From the NCBI GenBank assembly GCA_013368315.1, contig JAACJM010000002.1, positions 434,001 to 498,000 of the forward strand: 64,000 bases of DNA, in the 5' to 3' direction. The DNA comes from Tetrapyrgos nigripes (lineage: Eukaryota; Basidiomycota; Agaricomycetes; Agaricales; Campanellaceae). The notes under the pieces were generated by a model. It ran no database searches. It was not told the DNA's origin and worked only from the letters and a program-made list of their open reading frames with translations. Below, one piece after another: positions 46,486 to 57,251 of this stretch (position 1 is the first letter of the stretch; the number at the start of each line of letters is the position of its first letter). The translations under genes were made by a program, and so were the position numbers.

Positions 46486-47278
46486 GCACTTTACGCCTCA
46501 GTGAGAGCTATTCTGGACAGAAATATGGGTAGCCGGAGTAAAAAAAAATCAGGAGCTACATGGTCTCAGTCGTTGAAAGTAACGTGCCTGGAATGATCTG
46601 GTAGCAAATGCGCAAACCGCATCCGAGGCAAGAGCTTGAATGGATACTTGTCACTTGGTGGTCAGAAAAGGGCAAGAACTGCTTCCGAAATGAAACGTCC
46701 TGTGAGTGGACAAGTGAAAAAACATAGTCAGAAGTGAATCGTGACGCAGAATACTACTGGAATAGTACACGCCTTCAGAATTGCTCGAGCTCGGGTTCGG
46801 TTCAAGAAAACCCGTATACATCATGCTTGCCAGTCCTTAGCACCCGTTGCGGAGACATATGGAATACTTACATACGAGCTTGGTCTAAATGAAAGTTAGT
46901 GCAAGAAAGCTCTAAAGTTAGATTATTTGGAGGATACGATCGAAGACTTGGAGTGTGCAGATATCATCTAGGTCTGACGAAAAGCTGGCAGCCTGGGAAA
47001 CGCATATTTGCACCCGTGCATATGAAGCATGCTCGATGCACTGTTCCATTCCATGACCTTTATGATGCGTTGCTGCTGGTACAAAGCTTTGCATACGAAT
47101 CTAGAGAGGTCTTCCATAAATTCGCGAATCGACTGCGTAGTTTGATGTATCTGTCACGCTGTGACCGACACTGCCTGCCGAGGCAACCGGCCTCGGCCGA
47201 CAGCACGTGATCTTACTCTCTCTGCAACGGCGAGCGTTACCGACGACAGTTACCGACTCTTACACTCTCTTCATCATC
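46486..47278. other. Intergenic stretch between cutinase 1 and the AAA ATPase
   Basis: Divergent promoter region. A CACGTG palindrome occurs near 47205, about 70 bp before the ATPase start. No gene is supported. Confidence 0.5.
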
Positions 47279-49133
47279 ATGGCGGTAACAGGCTCAAGAA
47301 AAATGGCTCTTGAAGGTATGGAGGCTGTCATTGTCATGGAATTAGACTCATTCGTACGCTTTGCAGTCGCTCTTTTTCTAGCCTCTCAAGTGCGTTTTAG
47401 TTTTCATGAACTGTTCGAGAAGTCTCTTGGTTGACAGACAATTTTGTTCCTTTTCTTGGTTTTTGACTGGTGCTATAGGCAGCCGCTTGGTATACTGTCA
47501 AGGTTTGTCTCTGACTGCGGTTCCAAAACTAAACCTACGCTAAAGTTCCCATCCTTCTAGTGGATGATAGACTCCTTCAGCCCCAACGGCGGCAAGAAAG
47601 CTCAAATGAAAACGAAACAAATGGAAGCGCTCAAAAGACTGGGACATCTTGAGTTGGAACTGGACGAGTATGAACGTACGTCGTTGCACTCATTTTTATT
47701 TATCCAAACGAAAACCGACGTTTTACTCCATCTCATCCTCCGTTACGCTACCACAGGCACCATAGCAAACGAAATTATTCACCCCGACGACATCCCTACC
47801 ACCTTCTCCGACATTGGCGGTCTAGACCCCATTATCATGTCTCTCCGCGAATCTATCATCTACCCGCTCCTCTACCCACATCTCTTCTCTTCTTCCTCCC
47901 TCCTCGGTCCACCCAAAGGCGTCTTACTATACGGACCTCCAGGGTGCGGCAAAACCATGCTCGCCAAAGCCCTTGCCAGAGAGTCCAATGCGACGTTTAT
48001 AAACATATCAGCATCAGTGTTGGCGAATAAGTGGTTTGGAGAGTCAAATAAGCTGGTAGCGGGGTTATTTGGCCTGGCGAGAAAGGCGCAGCCAAGTATC
48101 ATCTTCATTGATGAGATTGATAGTTTTCTGAGGGAGAGGAGTAGTGGGGATCATGAGGTAACGGCGATGATTAAGGCAGAGTTTATGACGTGCGTTTGTA
48201 TTTCTTTCTGGCATTTTGGACGACAATGCTTACTTGTTTTCTTCTTTTTCAGGTTATGGGACGGTCTACTTTCCACCTCGGACCGTATATTGGTCTTGGG
48301 AGCGACGAACCGTCCAAATGATATCGACGCAGCTTTTCTTAGGCGGATGCCTAAAAGGTTTAGTGTTGGGCTTCCTGATGAAGGGCAGAGGGTGAAAATT
48401 CTCAATTTGGTGAGTACTAGTGTCATACTCTGTTTTTCGCTCATTCGCGCCTTTCGTCTCTGTTTGGAACACTAGCTGACTTTGTTCCTATCACTTTTTA
48501 CCACAGCTCCTCAAGGACACTCCTCTCGCACCTCTATCCACATCTTCTCCCGCCTTCCAGGTTCTAGCATCTCCAACTAAAGCCAGACCCAACTCTCTCC
48601 TTTCTCCTTCATTATCATCGTCACAGCCCGAATCCCAAACCTCATCTTCTACCTCCGACTCGACGTCATCCTCAAATTACCACCGCGACCAGATAATAGC
48701 CCTCCTCGCCCATGCCTCCGCAGGGATGTCAGGGTCTGACCTGAAAGAAGCCTGTCGAGCAGCTGCCATGGTTCCCGTTAGAGAGGGCTTGAGGGAGAGG
48801 ATGTCCAAGCTTTCAGGGCCAGGGTCTATACATGCAGACGGTAACGCAGACCCGGATTTAAGTCTCGGCCTCGACGTATCTCAAACCCCTTTCACCACTG
48901 GTAAATCCCAAGGCGAATCAGACTTGGACAAGGACATGAAATCATTCATCGCTCGTTCCCTACGGATAGAAGATTTCGTGACTGCAGCTGCGAATGAGGG
49001 AGGCGGAAGTTCGGTGTTGGCGGGGAATATTGTGAGGATGGCGAGGGGGAAGTTGATGGATGCTGAGGGGGTACATGACATTGATGGAGCTGGGGATTTG
49101 GAGGTACCTGGGGAGATGTTGGCTGTGGATTAA
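47279..49133 (+). CDS. MSP1: Msp1/ATAD1-type AAA ATPase
   Basis: Outer mitochondrial/peroxisomal membrane ATPase that, in the family, extracts mislocalised tail-anchored proteins. Exons: 47279-47315, 47367-47389, 47479-47502, 47561-47675, 47757-48189, 48253-48409 and 48507-49133, giving 1416 nt and 471 aa in frame. A hydrophobic segment at about residues 14-30 ([15 protein letters not shown]) is the expected membrane anchor. The AAA core shows [10 protein letters not shown], Walker [14 protein letters not shown], Walker [18 protein letters not shown] and the arginine-finger region RRMPKRF. After the core, a Ser/Pro-rich insertion of about 50 residues precedes the helical end ([20 protein letters not shown]). 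The protein is longer than the usual 360-400 residues because of this and the C-terminal tail. Confidence 0.93.
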
Positions 49134-50772
49134 CCGTAGTCTTGGGGGGAAGTAGGAGGTCGGGGTTGGATCTTGTGTTTAGTTTTGGCTTCAGGGCTTT
49201 ATCATTATGGGAATGGTCGTCAATGGTGTTGGATTCGGTATATAGACGAGGTGTTGTACCCATGCGTAGATTATTGGACACACGTATACACTTACTCTAC
49301 TCAATGTTCTTCCTACTAATTCAGACACGATTCTACACAACCTACATCTTGACGAAGAAGACTCAAGCGTTGTCATGGTACTGAAAGGAGTGAGTTATTT
49401 AGCAACATGTTCCGGTATTTGCGAAATACTAACGCAAGAGAGACTCAGCACTCGGAAGCAGAAGCTGGAAAGACCAGAAAGTTGTATGGATGGGCCGGAT
49501 CGGAAACAAGCCAATGCCGGGAGTGACGTCAGTTGTCGGCCAAAGTTCGGGCTTTCCCTTTGTAGACCTCTGCCATGGTTCGTAGACCACCATTCTTTTG
49601 CTCTGCGATAATCCTGGTTTTCCTCTGGCTGCGATTTTGCTTTATCCCCGTCTACAAATTTGTATTTATCTGCTGCATCTCCTGGAATACTCACAACGCG
49701 TACAGCAACTCAGTGCCAACAAATTATTGCATACCAAAGTCAGGAACGTCAGGAGAACCAACGACAGCCACAATGATGGGCGTTAGCTGATTAAAGAGGC
49801 TCCCACAGAGCTTTTTACCGTCGGGGCTAGTCGTTTGGTTTGGTCTTCAATTCTCTGAGACGATGCTGAGGCTGCTTGAGGGTTGTGGTTTCGAGTTCAA
49901 ATGTTCAGCACGGTGGTCAAGGACTAGCAAAAGATCAGAACGTGAGCAAGCTAATCTAGGTGCTCTGACCTTCACGACGTCAGAAAACTGCCTCGTGGTT
50001 AAACTGTAACTGTTCCTCCACTGTTCCTCCATCGTATATAGCTCTTTGTCCGGCTATACCCTGAGGGCGCTCCGACTCTAATCCGGGCGTATCTTCAGTG
50101 GGATTCAGAAACGTGATTCGGATTATGAACTCGTTTGCTTGCTCACCTTTCCAATCCTAAAAAAGGATGTAGAGACGGGCCTTGCAAATTGCAACCGCAC
50201 ATCCTTTTCTAACTGTTAAGCTTCCGAGGGACTAAACCTGGTACACGCGCATGCGCATTGAATGAGTCTACGACGGGTGCAGACTTTTAGCCTAACCTTA
50301 ATGTGATTTGTTGTAGATTGGGTTCGGCTTCTGCAAAACCGAATAACCTCATTCGGTTTGAGATCCGATAGTAAGTCACGACATCATACCCTCCTTCGCC
50401 TTTTTTCATTTTCTTCCTCCCAGGAGTATTCAAGCTGAGGCTTGGCGCATGCTTACTGTCAGAGCTGTTCATAGCTGCGCTGTATACGGTAAATCACGAT
50501 GTATCACCTATTTTCGTTTTCTGACTGCTCCCAGGACATCAAGCCCAACTTGAAGCTTGGCACTCGGGAGGTCGCCTCGTCAGACCTACCCACAGGTGCT
50601 CAGGACAATTCAAGTTTGAGAGGTACCAGTTCATTCTTACTCCTTATAAACCTCGCTCGGATGCACAATCGAAACCCCTCATGACTATTCTGAAGCTTGG
50701 CGGCTCCGGCTTTCTGCCACTTGCATCTTGAAACGATTAAGAATAACTCGACATAAAGCTCATAGATGGCGG
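49134..50772. other. Intergenic stretch without a supported gene
   Basis: 3' flank of the ATPase and upstream region of cutinase 2. Short open frames occur on both strands, without domains. Confidence 0.5.
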
Positions 50773-50780
50773 TATAAAAA
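50773..50780 (+). promoter_or_regulatory. Probable TATA box of cutinase copy 2
   Basis: TATAAAAA about 65 bp upstream of the ATG at 50838. Copy 1 has a similarly placed TATAAAAG. Confidence 0.65.
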
Positions 50781-50837
50781 CCTCTAGGCTTTCATCCAGT
50801 TGAGACAGACGAAAAACATTGTCTTAGTCGTCAAGAG

Positions 50838-51820
50838 ATGTTCAGATCCCTCTTTGCTATCATCGCTCTTGGTATCATCACTCCTCTCCTCGCTCTACCT
50901 ACCTTGGAAGAGCGACAAGGTTGTGCAGATGTCATAGTATGTTGCCGTCTGCGTTCTGGATGCTACTCTCCTCCCTGATCGTTGCGACCTGCACTCGCAG
51001 GTCATTTTCGCCAGAGGGACGACCGAAGTGGCACCCATTGGTAGCACCGTAAGTAAAATGTCTAATGCCACAAGACCTCTCATAACTCGTGCATCGTACT
51101 CTCTAGGTCGGACCAGCCCTCCAAGCTGCCCTAGGAATCGCACTCGCCCCTCGAGGTCTCAGCCTCTCCTTCCGAGGCGTCGATTATCCAGCAAACATAG
51201 CTGGATTCTTGGCAGGAGGAGATCCTCAAGGCTCTCGTACTATGGCCTCAGATGTATGTACCGCCGTTTCTTTGCAGTCTTGGAAACTTACCAATAAACT
51301 TTATCTGAAGATCACCAATGCGATTAATTCATGCCCCAACGTACGTTTTGCTTCATCTTTCATTCGTACCTTGGACTGAAGCATCCTCATCAAAATTTTT
51401 ATAGGCAAGGGTCGTTTCATCCGGATACAGTCAAGGAGGCCAACTCGTCCACAACTCGGCTCGTCTTCTCTCTTCGTCTATCGTGTCTAGGATTTCCTCT
51501 GCTGTGATCTTTGTATGTGGTCTTTCTTTTATCTGTCACCTCTATCCTATCAGCGTACATATGATATTAACGACTTACTTGTCTCAGGGTGACCCAGACG
51601 ACGGCGACGCTGTCGCAGGAGTTTCTTCCAGCCGTACACTTGTTATCTGTCATAATGGAGATAACATATGCGAGCATGGAGTTTTGGTTCTTCCCCCACA
51701 TTTGTGAATAACTCCCATTCTATTCGTGTGTGGGTATCTTATACTAAACTACTTATCTCGTACAGGAACTATCAACCAGACACACCTACTGCTGCTGCTT
51801 TCATCGCTTCTCACCTTTGA
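50838..51820 (+). CDS. Cutinase, CE5 family (copy 2)
   Basis: Secreted cutin-type esterase. The signal peptide is MFRSLFAIIALGIITPLLA, then LPTLEERQGCADV. Short exons give VIFARGTTEVAPIGST, a LSFRGVDYPANIAGFLAGGD segment, SSGYSQGGQLVH (nucleophile), HNGDNICEHG (Asp) and LPPHL (His). The end is FIASHL with TGA at 51818-51820. Intron positions mirror copy 1, including an intron directly after the CADV cysteine motif and one before GDPDD/GDPDN. The two copies point outward from the Msp1 gene. An inverted duplication is therefore more likely than a simple tandem one. Confidence 0.93.
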
Positions 51821-52289
51821 AATTTGAATATCTAGGAATAGCCTGCTAGTTAGTGGTCTGACATGAAATTGAATGTATTTCTATGTTCCTTTACATAGGT
51901 TTATAACGTTGAAGTCAAGAGATTTGAAGCTAACGCGTGTTAAATATTTGACCTCTAAACACGGTGCATCCTAGTCCGTATCAAGTTGAAACTCCGACTG
52001 CTTCATCATCGACCATCACCTGCATGTCCTCTTTCGTTTCCTTTCATCTTGCATAGCTGCCTGTCTACTGAGTACTAAGTACTGACTGCTCCCATTCAAA
52101 ACTCGTTTCCTTGGGCTGGCCGAGGGGAGACCGAGGACAGCTTCCTTCATGCGGTTTGCATGTATGCACTGCATGAACGGTTGTGCATGAACCTTGAATA
52201 AGACTAATTTGGTCTAGAATCTCCCGTTAATTACGGTCATACACATCGGCGACTGGCAATGCGACAATGGAATGGCAGTTGACATTGAC
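51821..52289. other. Intergenic stretch before the HET duplication
   Basis: No gene is supported. Ends where similarity to about 60140 begins. Confidence 0.5.
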
Positions 52290-52373
52290 ACTAAGTGAGT
52301 AACAATTCGGTTCCTGAAAATGGGATACTAAAGGCAGGACTCTGGGTGAGTTCCCCAACTCTTCTTCGCAGAC

Positions 52374-54941
52374 ATGGAGCCCAAACTTGACAGACAGGAC
52401 CAAAATCGTGTAGCTCACTCGGCGGAGGCAGGGAAAGATGCTAAGGAGACTACGATAGATGGTGCTCAGGAGGTGCGCGTCATTGCTAGAACATTTTCTG
52501 AGATTTTGACTCCTCAAATGTCTATAGAAACTGGAAGAAACTACACTCAAGGACAGCGTTGCTCATGGTCCGGAAGACGATCCCGACGCCCAGCCCGTGG
52601 TTACGAACCAGCTTGCGATGAGAATAGCTCTCGCGAATTTGTTGGCCGAGGAAATGAAGAGTGAGGGAGGACTAGAATTCGCTAGTATACTTATCCACAT
52701 TTACGTGCTTGTCGTACTTTGCTAATTATCCTGCAGGGAATCCAAATGCCAGCTACGAGGAGGTGGACGAGCAGCTATTGACCCACTTGGTTGGTCGTAT
52801 CGGAAAATACGTGGGTGATTTCAACGTCTGTGCCTACATCTTAGTAGTAAACTCACGAATACCTCAGTCCCCGGGCCCAGAGCAACAAAAAACACTCTGT
52901 TCACGCTGTCGCCGTCTTACACCTCAGCTCGTCAGTGAGGTAAGGCATGAACAGTGCTCATTTAGACATCATTCAACCTACGATGCACTGGAGGAGTCTG
53001 CCCGAAACGGATGTGAACTCTGCTCTATGTTTGTTTTTGCAATCTCAAGACGCCCGGAACGATATGTATGGAAGAGAAGCGACTCCGTTACTATCAGTAG
53101 CACCAAATTTGGGCAGCAAACTGTCGACCTGGCGCATCTCCCAGCAGGTAGAATTCGGGGTAAATTGATGCCCGTTGGCTGGGGTAAGCGTTGTGAATAT
53201 TATGATTTTAATGACGCTTAATTGGGATATTCTAGATGACGATGCCATTCCGCGACATACAGATTTCTTGGAAAGGGAGGCTGCTACGATTAAGTACTGG
53301 TTGAGCATCTGCCCCAAGAACCACGCGAATTGTCATGCAGTCCAACTGAACAACGGATATCTCCCAACGAGAGTCGTCGAGGTCGGAACTCTAGGTTCCC
53401 CCGTTGTTCGCCTTGTTCATACGCAGGAGATTGATCCCGAGGACAAGCGATACATTGCTCTTAGCCATTGTTGGGGTCTTAATATGCCTTCGTCTGCGAA
53501 GACCAAACTGGACACCATGGATGATCGACCCTCCATTGACATGAACGATCTCACGACAACGTTCAGGGGTTCCATCGAGATTACCAGACGGCTCGGAGTT
53601 CCATACATATGGATTGATTCGTTGTGTATCATCCAAGATTCCAGGGAGGACTGGGAGAAGGAGGCAGCGCAGATGGCAAAGGTCTACATGTGCGCATATC
53701 TGACGATCGCAGCCTCTGGCTCGTCCGACGGTACTGCAGGTTGTCGACTACTGGACAAGGAGAGGCCGGCTGGACCCGTAGATCTGGAGTTTAAAGAAGA
53801 GGGTGCAAAGGGAGGCAAAACGAAGATACGGCTATATTCGTACCCAAGTCAGCCTCTCCCCAATATCTTACTGAGTGATCCTCTTCATCAACGTGGCTGG
53901 ACTCTTCAAGAGCGTGAGCTCTCTCCGCGTATCGTGCACTACTCCCATGACAGTTTGCGATGGGAATGTCAAAGTTTCCAAGCATCCTTCGAGTTCCCTT
54001 GGGAGGATACCTTGTCTTTCAACAAGGTTGTGCGCATTTTCGATGACAATCAGCTCTATCCACCTTCATTTTCCACCGAGGATCAACATTCAACGGACTC
54101 GGATGCGTCACCAGCCATTTCGGCTGTACGTAAACTCAAACCGAACGAGAACCGTCATGTTTGGTTCGACGCTGTTGGACGATACACCAAACGTTCTCTA
54201 GCTTTCCAGACCGATATTCTTCCCGCCATGTCTGGGATCGCACATCGCATCCACGAGGTCACCGGAGACACCTACTACGCAGGCCTTTGGCAGTCATTTA
54301 TGCCGTATGGTCTTCTTTGGAGCAGTAAATGGGACGAGGAACCCTATCGTTCACCTGGGAAGACGCACGAAAGACATCCCACCTACCTCGCACCGTCATG
54401 GTCATGGGCTTCAGTAGCCTGTCCCGTATCCTATGAATGGTTCATTCACGACGAGCTTTGCCTGAATCCATCACCAGATCCAGCGCTAATACCGACTGTC
54501 TTGGAAATTAATGTGGTCCCTTCTGGTGCCGACCCATTTGGGGCTGTTCGAAGTGGATTCATTCGACTGAGGGGAAAAGTCAAACCCGCCATGGCGAAGG
54601 ATCATGAACTATTTTCGCCAGATGCACAGATACCGTCGCCTCGACCAGGAGCACCTCCGTCTCAACGTATTCTACCCCCGCCTAAAAACGGTGGTTTACC
54701 CGGATTTACCAAGATAGGGGTTTGCTACTACGACTTTCCATCTGATGCACCGCCAGGAAAAATTGACATGATGTTTATTTTGTGTTGTCTTCCGCAAGAG
54801 GAGAAGTATGGTGATGCGGTAGGGCTCGCCCTGTACCCTACCAATCTAATGAAGATGGAATTTCGAAGAGTTGGGCTTGTTTCGATGGTACAGACGACGT
54901 GGTGGGACAATATACTCGATTCAGATATAACTATCACATAG
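52374..54941 (+). CDS. HET-domain (heterokaryon incompatibility) protein 1
   Basis: Fungal allorecognition/cell-death type protein. Exons: 52374-52472, 52528-52660, 52737-52810, 52868-53183 and 53236-54941, giving 2328 nt and 775 aa in frame. An N-terminal charged region precedes a Cys motif (LCSRCRRL ... NGCELCSMF) common in basidiomycete HET proteins. The HET domain has RYIALSHCWG, the GVPYIWIDSLCIIQDSREDW signature, YLTIAASGSSDGTAGC and RGWTLQERELSPRIVHYS. The C-terminal part contains YLAPSWSWASV and ends DSDITIT-stop. All introns have GT-AG ends. There is no NACHT or WD40 partner domain. It is the better-preserved copy of the pair. Confidence 0.93.
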
Positions 54942-55271
54942 TACTAGTACGATGACCATTGACAAGTACTATGCTTAGAGAGTATAATGCCAAAAGATCG
55001 TGCTCAATGCACTGGAGTATCTAAGGTAAGGGAAATACAAGACGTACAAGCCTAGAAGCAATGGACTTGGTATTCAGAGAATGTGTACTCGACTGTGATC
55101 TTTGGACTACTAACTCTACGCAGCCTTTCTTTAAACGTTCGCTTGTCGCCCGTTGAGTTATCCTCTTAAAGTGGTGGTCCGGATAATCTACGGGCAAGAT
55201 GACGGTCACAAAAGTCCAGATACGGACCTGCTTCTGCGTGAAAGCTGTTTGCAGCTAAAGCAAAATTGTGA

Positions 55272-55550
55272 TCAGATACTCGTATCGGAGTCGATCCAAG
55301 TCGTATTCACCTTCAAGGATTGCGTATGAGGCATCGCAAAGAAAATATCAGACATTGCATTCTGAAGGCAAGTTACCGCCATCCTCTGTGGCAGATGTTG
55401 ATAAGAATGCTGTTGTATAATATCCGAGGGTATGTTTTCTGCTTTGAAAACATTCTTGGCTAGCGTTTGCAATACCGATTCGCTGTGCTCAACCTCAACC
55501 TCGTTTGGATCCAAATTGGAAGCGGTGTCGACTAGAGAAAGAGCATCCAT
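55272..55550 (-). pseudogene. Small unknown gene in the duplication, copy 1 (frameshifted)
   Basis: A minus-strand exon runs from an acceptor at about 55536 through NLDPNEVEVEHSESVLQTLA, then QQHSYQHLPQRMAVTCLQNA, then NTTWIDS. It then stops at DTSI. The sister copy at 63197-63556 continues for about 30 more residues because it lacks a small deletion near 55285. A donor at about 55595 suggests an upstream exon. I do not recognise the family. Confidence 0.4.
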
Positions 55551-55873
55551 TAGTAAGATACGTTAATAAACGAACGCAGACGATGACTCACTAATAATCC
55601 GCAACCTCCTGTGCAGATTGCTTGACCAAGATCTTCACTCTCTCCAGTCCGCCTTCCTTGGATTACAACTCCCGCTGTAGACCTCTCATTCTTTTCTCTT
55701 TTATCAGGTGAGGTTGTATGTTAAACCACTACTCAAAATGCGGCTGGTTCCACGTACACTCAGTGATCGGGTCCGCCTCGAGGGTTATGTCTTCCTCAGC
55801 AAGACCTGGAATTGGGGAAAGAGGTATCACCCAGCAAGAAGAATCTCCGACCCTAAGTTGACCTCGTCGTACT

Positions 55874-56764
55874 TCAAGATTGGGAACGACGAAATCCAGG
55901 GCTGAAGGTGCAAGGACTAGTCCATCCTCCTCGATTCTGGTACTTCTGTAGAGCCTCGTGATTGACTATCTGTTCCGCATCGCGGATCCCAGCAGGACCA
56001 GGAGGGCAGACAACGACACCGATGCGTTCGGAGAAGGTAGCAGCGGGGAACAGAGAGTAAGCATGAGAGTGGGATAGGATATTCATAGCAGCAGCTTTGA
56101 ACAGACGAGCAGTGAGTTACGTTGACTGAGAGAAGAATAGAACCACGTACTGGATTGAGACATAAGGATAGCGTCTATAGGACAAGTATGACATGCATGA
56201 ATTTGTACACTTTCCCCGTCCCTCATGAACTTGAACCGACCTACAACGCCATTAAATCGGGTAAACTCATTTCCTTTTTCAATGGCCCTTGTGAGTACCA
56301 GGGCGATAGTAGTACCTCCCGTGATGGCCTGATAGAAATTTGGCTCAAACCGGTCCCCAATGCTCCGAAGGAACTGGATGACAGGTGAGCACATGTCGGA
56401 GCTGATATACCCGTTCAGGTCAGAGCCTGGATAGAACGCGCAATTAAAGAACTGAAGCATTGCTGATCCCGAGAAGAGCAGTCCATATTGATGCTGAAGA
56501 ACTCTACAAGCGATGGTTTCTTCCTCGGAGAAGAATCGAGAAAAGACCTTGTCGACACTGAAGGCACGTTTGTTGAACGAAGAGATGCGTTTACGATAGT
56601 CGCGTGACGTCAAAGAAAGCTTGAAACGTTCTACGGAAGTGAGGTCGCGTAGAATGAAGTCGTCGGCAGTAGATGGGCTGGAGAGTCAATTCTGTATAAA
56701 TTGGAAAGAACGTGTACAGAACGAGAAAGAAATTTACTGACAGAGATAAGAGGTTTAGAGACAT
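55874..56764 (-). CDS. Nucleotidyltransferase-like hypothetical protein
   Basis: Unknown function. MSLNLLSLS starts at 56764. After an intron, PSTADDFILRDLTSVERFKL, then AFSVDKVFSRFFSEEETIAC, then GLLFSGSAMLQFFNCAFYPG and SDLNGYISSDMCSPVIQFL follow. A second intron near 56140-56094 leads to AAAMNILSHSHAYSLFPAAT and SERIGVVVCPPGPAGIRDAE, ending RRSQS-stop at 55874. The GS ... SDLN arrangement resembles the GS-x(n)-DxD core of nucleotidyltransferases, with Asn in the second Asp position. I recall similar proteins as an expanded mushroom-specific family. The function is inference and the fold assignment tentative. Confidence 0.6.
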
Positions 56765-56833
56765 GATGGTGGTAAGGAACAAAGAGGTGTTAAGGGGCCC
56801 ACGCAAACTCCGTTGTACGCATCAGAGATAGAC

Positions 56834-56928
56834 GTGTTTTAATTGACTGGGTTGCCTGGCTTGTCAGCTTATGCGGCAAGCTGAATGAACATTTGGCCGT
56901 CAATTTCCATTGGAAAGGCTCAGCTTGT
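56834..56928. repeat. Dispersed repeat, copy 2
   Basis: About 95 bp matching 28327-28420 in the same orientation. It starts about 70 bp upstream of the nucleotidyltransferase-like gene. Confidence 0.75.
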
Positions 56929-57251
56929 CGCGAACACAGATCTGGATTGCCGCTCGGGGCTTGCTGCTTGACAGCGTCAGCAGCTAAACGTAGTACCGGT
57001 TATACAAGCCAGAATAACCTGGCAAGAAAAAACTTGAGAAATGACAGACAGATTCCTCTGTTCCAAAGTATAAAGGGCTCGGACTTGAGTTGTGATAACG
57101 GTAATGCACGAGTTTTCATCTCTAAATAGCGAGCAAAGAGTTAGACATTGTAGTCTGGTTGTATAAATATTTTCTTGAAGTCTAATAAATGTCCAAAAAC
57201 CGATTCCAGAACGCTTTACAAGGCGCATCCTATCAAAAAAAGAGGCATACG

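Larger units (their letters stand above)
52290..55690 (+). repeat. Segmental duplication, copy 1
   Basis: About 3.4 kb colinear with 60140-64000: upstream flank, HET gene, 3' flank and the small minus-strand gene region. Copy 1 lacks the fold-back MITE and the extra stretch near 62960-63105 found in copy 2. Confidence 0.9.
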
